From Ministeria vibrans ATCC 50519 (Eukaryota > Opisthokonta > Filasterea): a stretch of DNA of 25,659 nucleotides. The DNA lies in contig CALSCP010000281.1 of the NCBI GenBank assembly GCA_943704425.1, positions 63,640 to 89,298 on the forward strand. The letters are read 5' to 3'. The first letter of the stretch is position 1; each line of letters starts with the position of its first letter. Under the pieces are notes generated by a model. The model was given only the letters and a program-made list of their open reading frames with translations. It had not been told where the DNA came from and did not search any database. The translations under genes were made by a program, and so were the position numbers. This document shows, piece by piece, positions 23,112-25,659 of this stretch.

Positions 23112-24171
23112 ATATATATATATATTATATTCTTTGTCTCTCCCCCTCTCTTGCATGACCAATCCAGTGTGGGGCTATACTCTTTCGCAACTTCGAAGTG
23201 ACCGATCTGTTCAAGTTTGTTGCCATCACCGAGGCGCTGTTCAACGAGGAGTCCACAACGGGCGTTCCTCTCGCCGCCAACATGACCCTCCACCGTGAAA
23301 AACTCGCCGGTCGCGTCTACACCACCACGGAATATCCACCCACAATTGAAATGCCTCCTCGTAACGAACTGAGTCACTTGAAGATGGTAAGATCAGCTGT
23401 AATGACTCACCAAACATAACATAACAAGACACCATGATAAGTTTCCTCAAGCCATCATGCTGTGCTGCTTGGAGGCTCCTGCACCTGGTACGGGCGGCGA
23501 GACGACACTTGCTGAGTCCCATGCGGTTCTTGCACGAATCCGACAGAAAACAATCAATGCGGTACGGCAAAAAGAGCTGCTCTATGCACAACATTACATG
23601 GCGGAAACGGACGCGTCGGTTGCGAGTGAGTCGGTTGCGTCACTTTTCAAAGGCTGGCGCGACACTTTTTCGACGACATCCAAAGACGCCGCTAAAAGGT
23701 CGTGCCTTGCCTGCGGCTGGGGCAGCTGCACCTTTGACAGTGATCGAATGGTTGCTGAGAGTCGCGTCTCGGCGCTCACGCTGCACCCTCACACCCACGA
23801 CGAGGTCTGGTTCAACCAAGTGGCCCTCTTTCATCCACGCTCCGTCATCCATCTCCTCAAAGGCGTTCCCGACGGCCTCACTCCTCCTCGACTGCCCCTG
23901 CAGACGACCGTCTCGCTTGGCGACGGCTCGCTCCTCGACGACGACGCCATCGACGACATTTTCGATGCCTACCGCAAGGTATCGACACACGCACGTTGCA
24001 TTGTTTGTCCGTTTACGCGCCCCTATTACTCTATTGAAGGAGGAGATCACAGTTGAATGGCAGACGGGAGATGTATTGTTGCTCGACAACATTCTCTTTG
24101 CGCACGGTCGAAAGCCCTACAGCGGCAGGAGAAACATTGTCGTCTCAATGGGTGCTGTAAAGAACCAATAA
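22788..24171 (+). CDS. TauD/clavaminate-synthase-like Fe(II)/2-oxoglutarate dioxygenase
   Basis: Five exons (22788-22853, 22964-23029, 23168-23386, 23442-23978, 24040-24171) give 339 residues, normal for the family. Matching stretches: GAILFRNFEV, RVYTTTEYPP, FPQAIMLCCLEAPAPGTGGE, LFKGWRDTF, DEVWFNQVALFHP, VTVSLGDGS-like (TTVSLGDGS), VEWQTGDVLLLDNILFAHGR and RRNIVVSM. The family oxidises small organic acids or amino-acid derivatives using iron and 2-oxoglutarate; plant members resemble At3g21360, of unknown substrate. The distal iron His is in FAHGRKPY and the 2-oxoglutarate Arg is likely in the following RR. The first iron motif, normally H-x-E, reads R-N-E (CGT at 23360-23362). The protein may be inactive as an oxygenase, or the base may be wrong. 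The acceptor at 23441 was chosen because only it keeps phase and gives FPQAIMLCC. An AATAAA overlaps the stop codon. Confidence 0.9.
23081..23130. repeat. (CA)n and (TA)n run in dioxygenase intron 2
   Basis: A short (CA)n run (about 23081-23098) is followed by (TA)n with small interruptions to about 23128, inside the intron before the third exon. Confidence 0.85.
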
Positions 24172-24534
24172 ACATCACCGATTTGTAAAGCAGTCAGCAA
24201 ATGAAGATTGATCATTGAAGTGTTTAGTCAAGGATAATAAGAACAATCATAAACGAAATGCACAAACAGCTCCAAAACCACTTTCTAAGCTACAGGAGCG
24301 TTGAAAGGGACTCCGTCTGAGAGAACTCAGAGACAGATTGGCTGAAGGCAGGCTGATGGCTCGCCAACAAAAAAAACTGAAATCACTGTTGTCACTTTTA
24401 TCCCAAATCGGATTTGCGATTATTTTTCTATTTTGCTTCTGGTTTTTTTTTCCCCATTATTTTTATTTTTCATTAATTGCGTTTCGCTCTCACTCCTCAG
24501 CGTTTTCTCTCTCCATCGTTAGCCGTGGTTCATC
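24172..24534. other. Intergenic region, likely DOCK promoter/5' UTR
   Basis: This 363-bp spacer follows the dioxygenase stop and precedes the DOCK start codon. It is AT-rich, with a T-rich run at about 24420-24480 followed by pyrimidine-rich sequence up to the ATG. I see no open frame, RNA gene or recognisable regulatory motif in it. Confidence 0.6.
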
Positions 24535-24636
24535 ATGGTCGGGTGGGTGCGCACCAACGAGGATGTCCACTATGGTGTTGGTAAGCGCCATTCCGAACCC
24601 CCAAGTTCTTTTTTCTCCTCGATGCCCTTTTCCCCA

Positions 24637-24667
<31 letters not shown>

Positions 24668-25133
24668 CCTCCTCGCCCGCCCCCGCCCCCGTGTGATCGG
24701 GTGTGTGCATGCGCCTCAGTCTTGTCTTCTCACCACCCGCCTCTCCCGCCCCCCTAGCCATCTACAACTACGCATCGGACGGCACTCACCAGTTGTCGTT
24801 GGATGTCGGCGAGACCGTCGAGATTGTCGAGCAGTACGCCGGCCTGTGGTACCGCGGCTTTGCCCTTCGGTACGCCCCACTGGCCTCCACAGCCCCACAC
24901 CCACGCCCCCGTCCGCCCCACCCTCCTCCACGCCCCCTCCAAAGCCCCTCCAGCGCAACCCTTTCTCTATTGATACTGTCAAACCCGACCCCATCGACCT
25001 CGTCGTCTTCCCTCCCCTCCCGACCCCATTCTCCTTGCCACCCCTCCACTTGACACCCTTACTATCCCCTCCTCCCCTCTGAATACCATTGTCTGCATCC
25101 ACAAATGAGCAACTTGAGTTTTTCGTTTTCCTT

Positions 25134-25166
<33 letters not shown>

Positions 25167-25497
25167 CCTCCTTCTCCTCACTCGCTAAACGACTCTTTTT
25201 GGCGTTGCAGCGACCGCCAAGCCATTGGCATTTTTCCGGCATCGTTCATCCAGCTGTTTGACTGCACCTGTCACATTGTAGAATCTGAAAATGGGTACAC
25301 AAGAGAGATAGTGAGTGAGTGAGAGAGAGAGAGATGCAACGAAACAGCGAAAAATAAGAAAAAGCGATAATAATACACACTTTTGTGTTCTCTTTTTTAG
25401 ACCTGTGACAGTCACTGTGCCAAAAGAGGACTCGTGCGCCGTTGAAGCTGCAGCCACCATCCGCCAATGGGGTCGTCTTGCGCGTGACATGTTCATG
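24535..25497 (+). CDS. DOCK-family guanine exchange factor, N-terminal part (runs off the window)
   Basis: Exons 24535-24580, 24758-24869, 25211-25294 and 25401-25497 encode the first 113 residues. The start MVGWVRTNEDVHYGV leads into an SH3 domain: AIYNYASDGTHQLSLDVGE, VEIVEQYAGLWYRGFALR and IGIFPASFIQLF. This matches the DOCK-A/B (DOCK1-5) N-terminus, where a short lead sequence and SH3 precede a helical region. The next residues (AATIRQWGRLARDMFM) resemble that helical region. DOCK proteins activate Rac-type GTPases through a DHR2 domain, bind phosphoinositides through DHR1, and pair with ELMO via the SH3 region. Neither DHR domain is in this window; the gene continues past position 25659 inside an intron. 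All four exon joins fit phase (1, 2, 2, 0 at exon ends). Confidence 0.92.
25135..25166. repeat. Poly-T tract in DOCK intron 2
   Basis: A run of roughly 32 T residues lies upstream of the acceptor at 25210. It may form part of an extended polypyrimidine tract; its exact length is doubtful in any assembly. Confidence 0.9.
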
Positions 25498-25659
25498 GTA
25501 CGAAAGAGAGAGAGAGAGGAAAGAGAGAGAGAGAGAGGAAAGAGAGAGAGAAAGGAGGGTGAAAGAAGCAAAGTGATAGAGAGAGAGAGACAAAGTGATA
25601 GAGAGGGAGAGAAAGGAGGGAGAAAGAAGCAAAGTGATAGAGAGAAAGTGATGGAGAGA
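25498..25659. repeat. GA-rich intron with CAAAGTGATAGAG repeats
   Basis: The DOCK intron at the right edge is purine-rich and has at least three copies of an AAGTGATAGAG unit within (GA)n runs. It is the same element as at 965-1050, and the reverse complement of the array at 10100-10256. Confidence 0.88.

Overview
This window is nuclear DNA from a eukaryote with many introns. I count about 59 short spliceosomal introns, mostly 45-300 bp, whose phases join exons of well-known eukaryotic protein families. Coding exons are fairly GC-rich; introns and spacers are AT-rich or made of microsatellites such as (CT)n, (AAT)n and a dispersed CTATCACTTTG-type repeat. The gene set (KIBRA/WWC, ELAPOR/EIG121, PH-PH-MyTH4-FERM, DOCK, ankyrin-DHHC, copine) points to a unicellular relative of animals or another amorphean protist. 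I cannot name the species. No bacterial, viral or CRISPR feature is visible.

Layout, left to right. (1) (AAT)n tract, 1-133. (2) Plus-strand gene for a PB1-like plus EF-hand calcium-binding protein, 250-1872. (3) Minus-strand KIBRA/WWC homologue, 2032-6108, converging on gene 2. (4) Minus-strand WDR82/Swd2, 6296-7686. (5) Plus-strand HSD17B10-type dehydrogenase, 7802-8755, divergent from WDR82 with 115 bp between start codons. (6) A copine fragment with only the second C2 domain, 9191-9945, bounded by a long (CT)n tract upstream and an assembly gap (8 N) downstream. (7) Plus-strand PH-PH-MyTH4-FERM protein, 10423-14252, 5' end probably lost in the gap. (8) Minus-strand ankyrin-DHHC palmitoyltransferase, 14462-17917, 15 exons. 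(9) Minus-strand AIM24-family gene, 18047-18621, lacking its N-terminal part, which would lie beyond another (CT)n tract. (10) Minus-strand ELAPOR-like membrane protein, 18994-22618. (11) Plus-strand TauD-like dioxygenase, 22788-24171, divergent from ELAPOR. (12) First four exons of a DOCK-type exchange factor, 24535 to the right edge.

The genes do not form one pathway. Several are adaptors of membrane, cytoskeleton and cell signalling (KIBRA, PH-MyTH4-FERM, DOCK, copine, palmitoyltransferase); others are housekeeping (WDR82, HSD17B10, AIM24). I see no new multi-gene system. The points most worth checking are a KIBRA homologue with a duplicated unknown motif, a DHHC enzyme lacking one conserved zinc cysteine, a dioxygenase with Arg in place of its first iron-ligand His, an ELAPOR protein with an added beta-sandwich domain, a genome-wide preference for GTAC at 5' splice sites, and two genes truncated exactly at long (CT)n tracts, which suggests assembly errors. 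All exon models were built by hand from splice sites and reading phase, with no RNA evidence.
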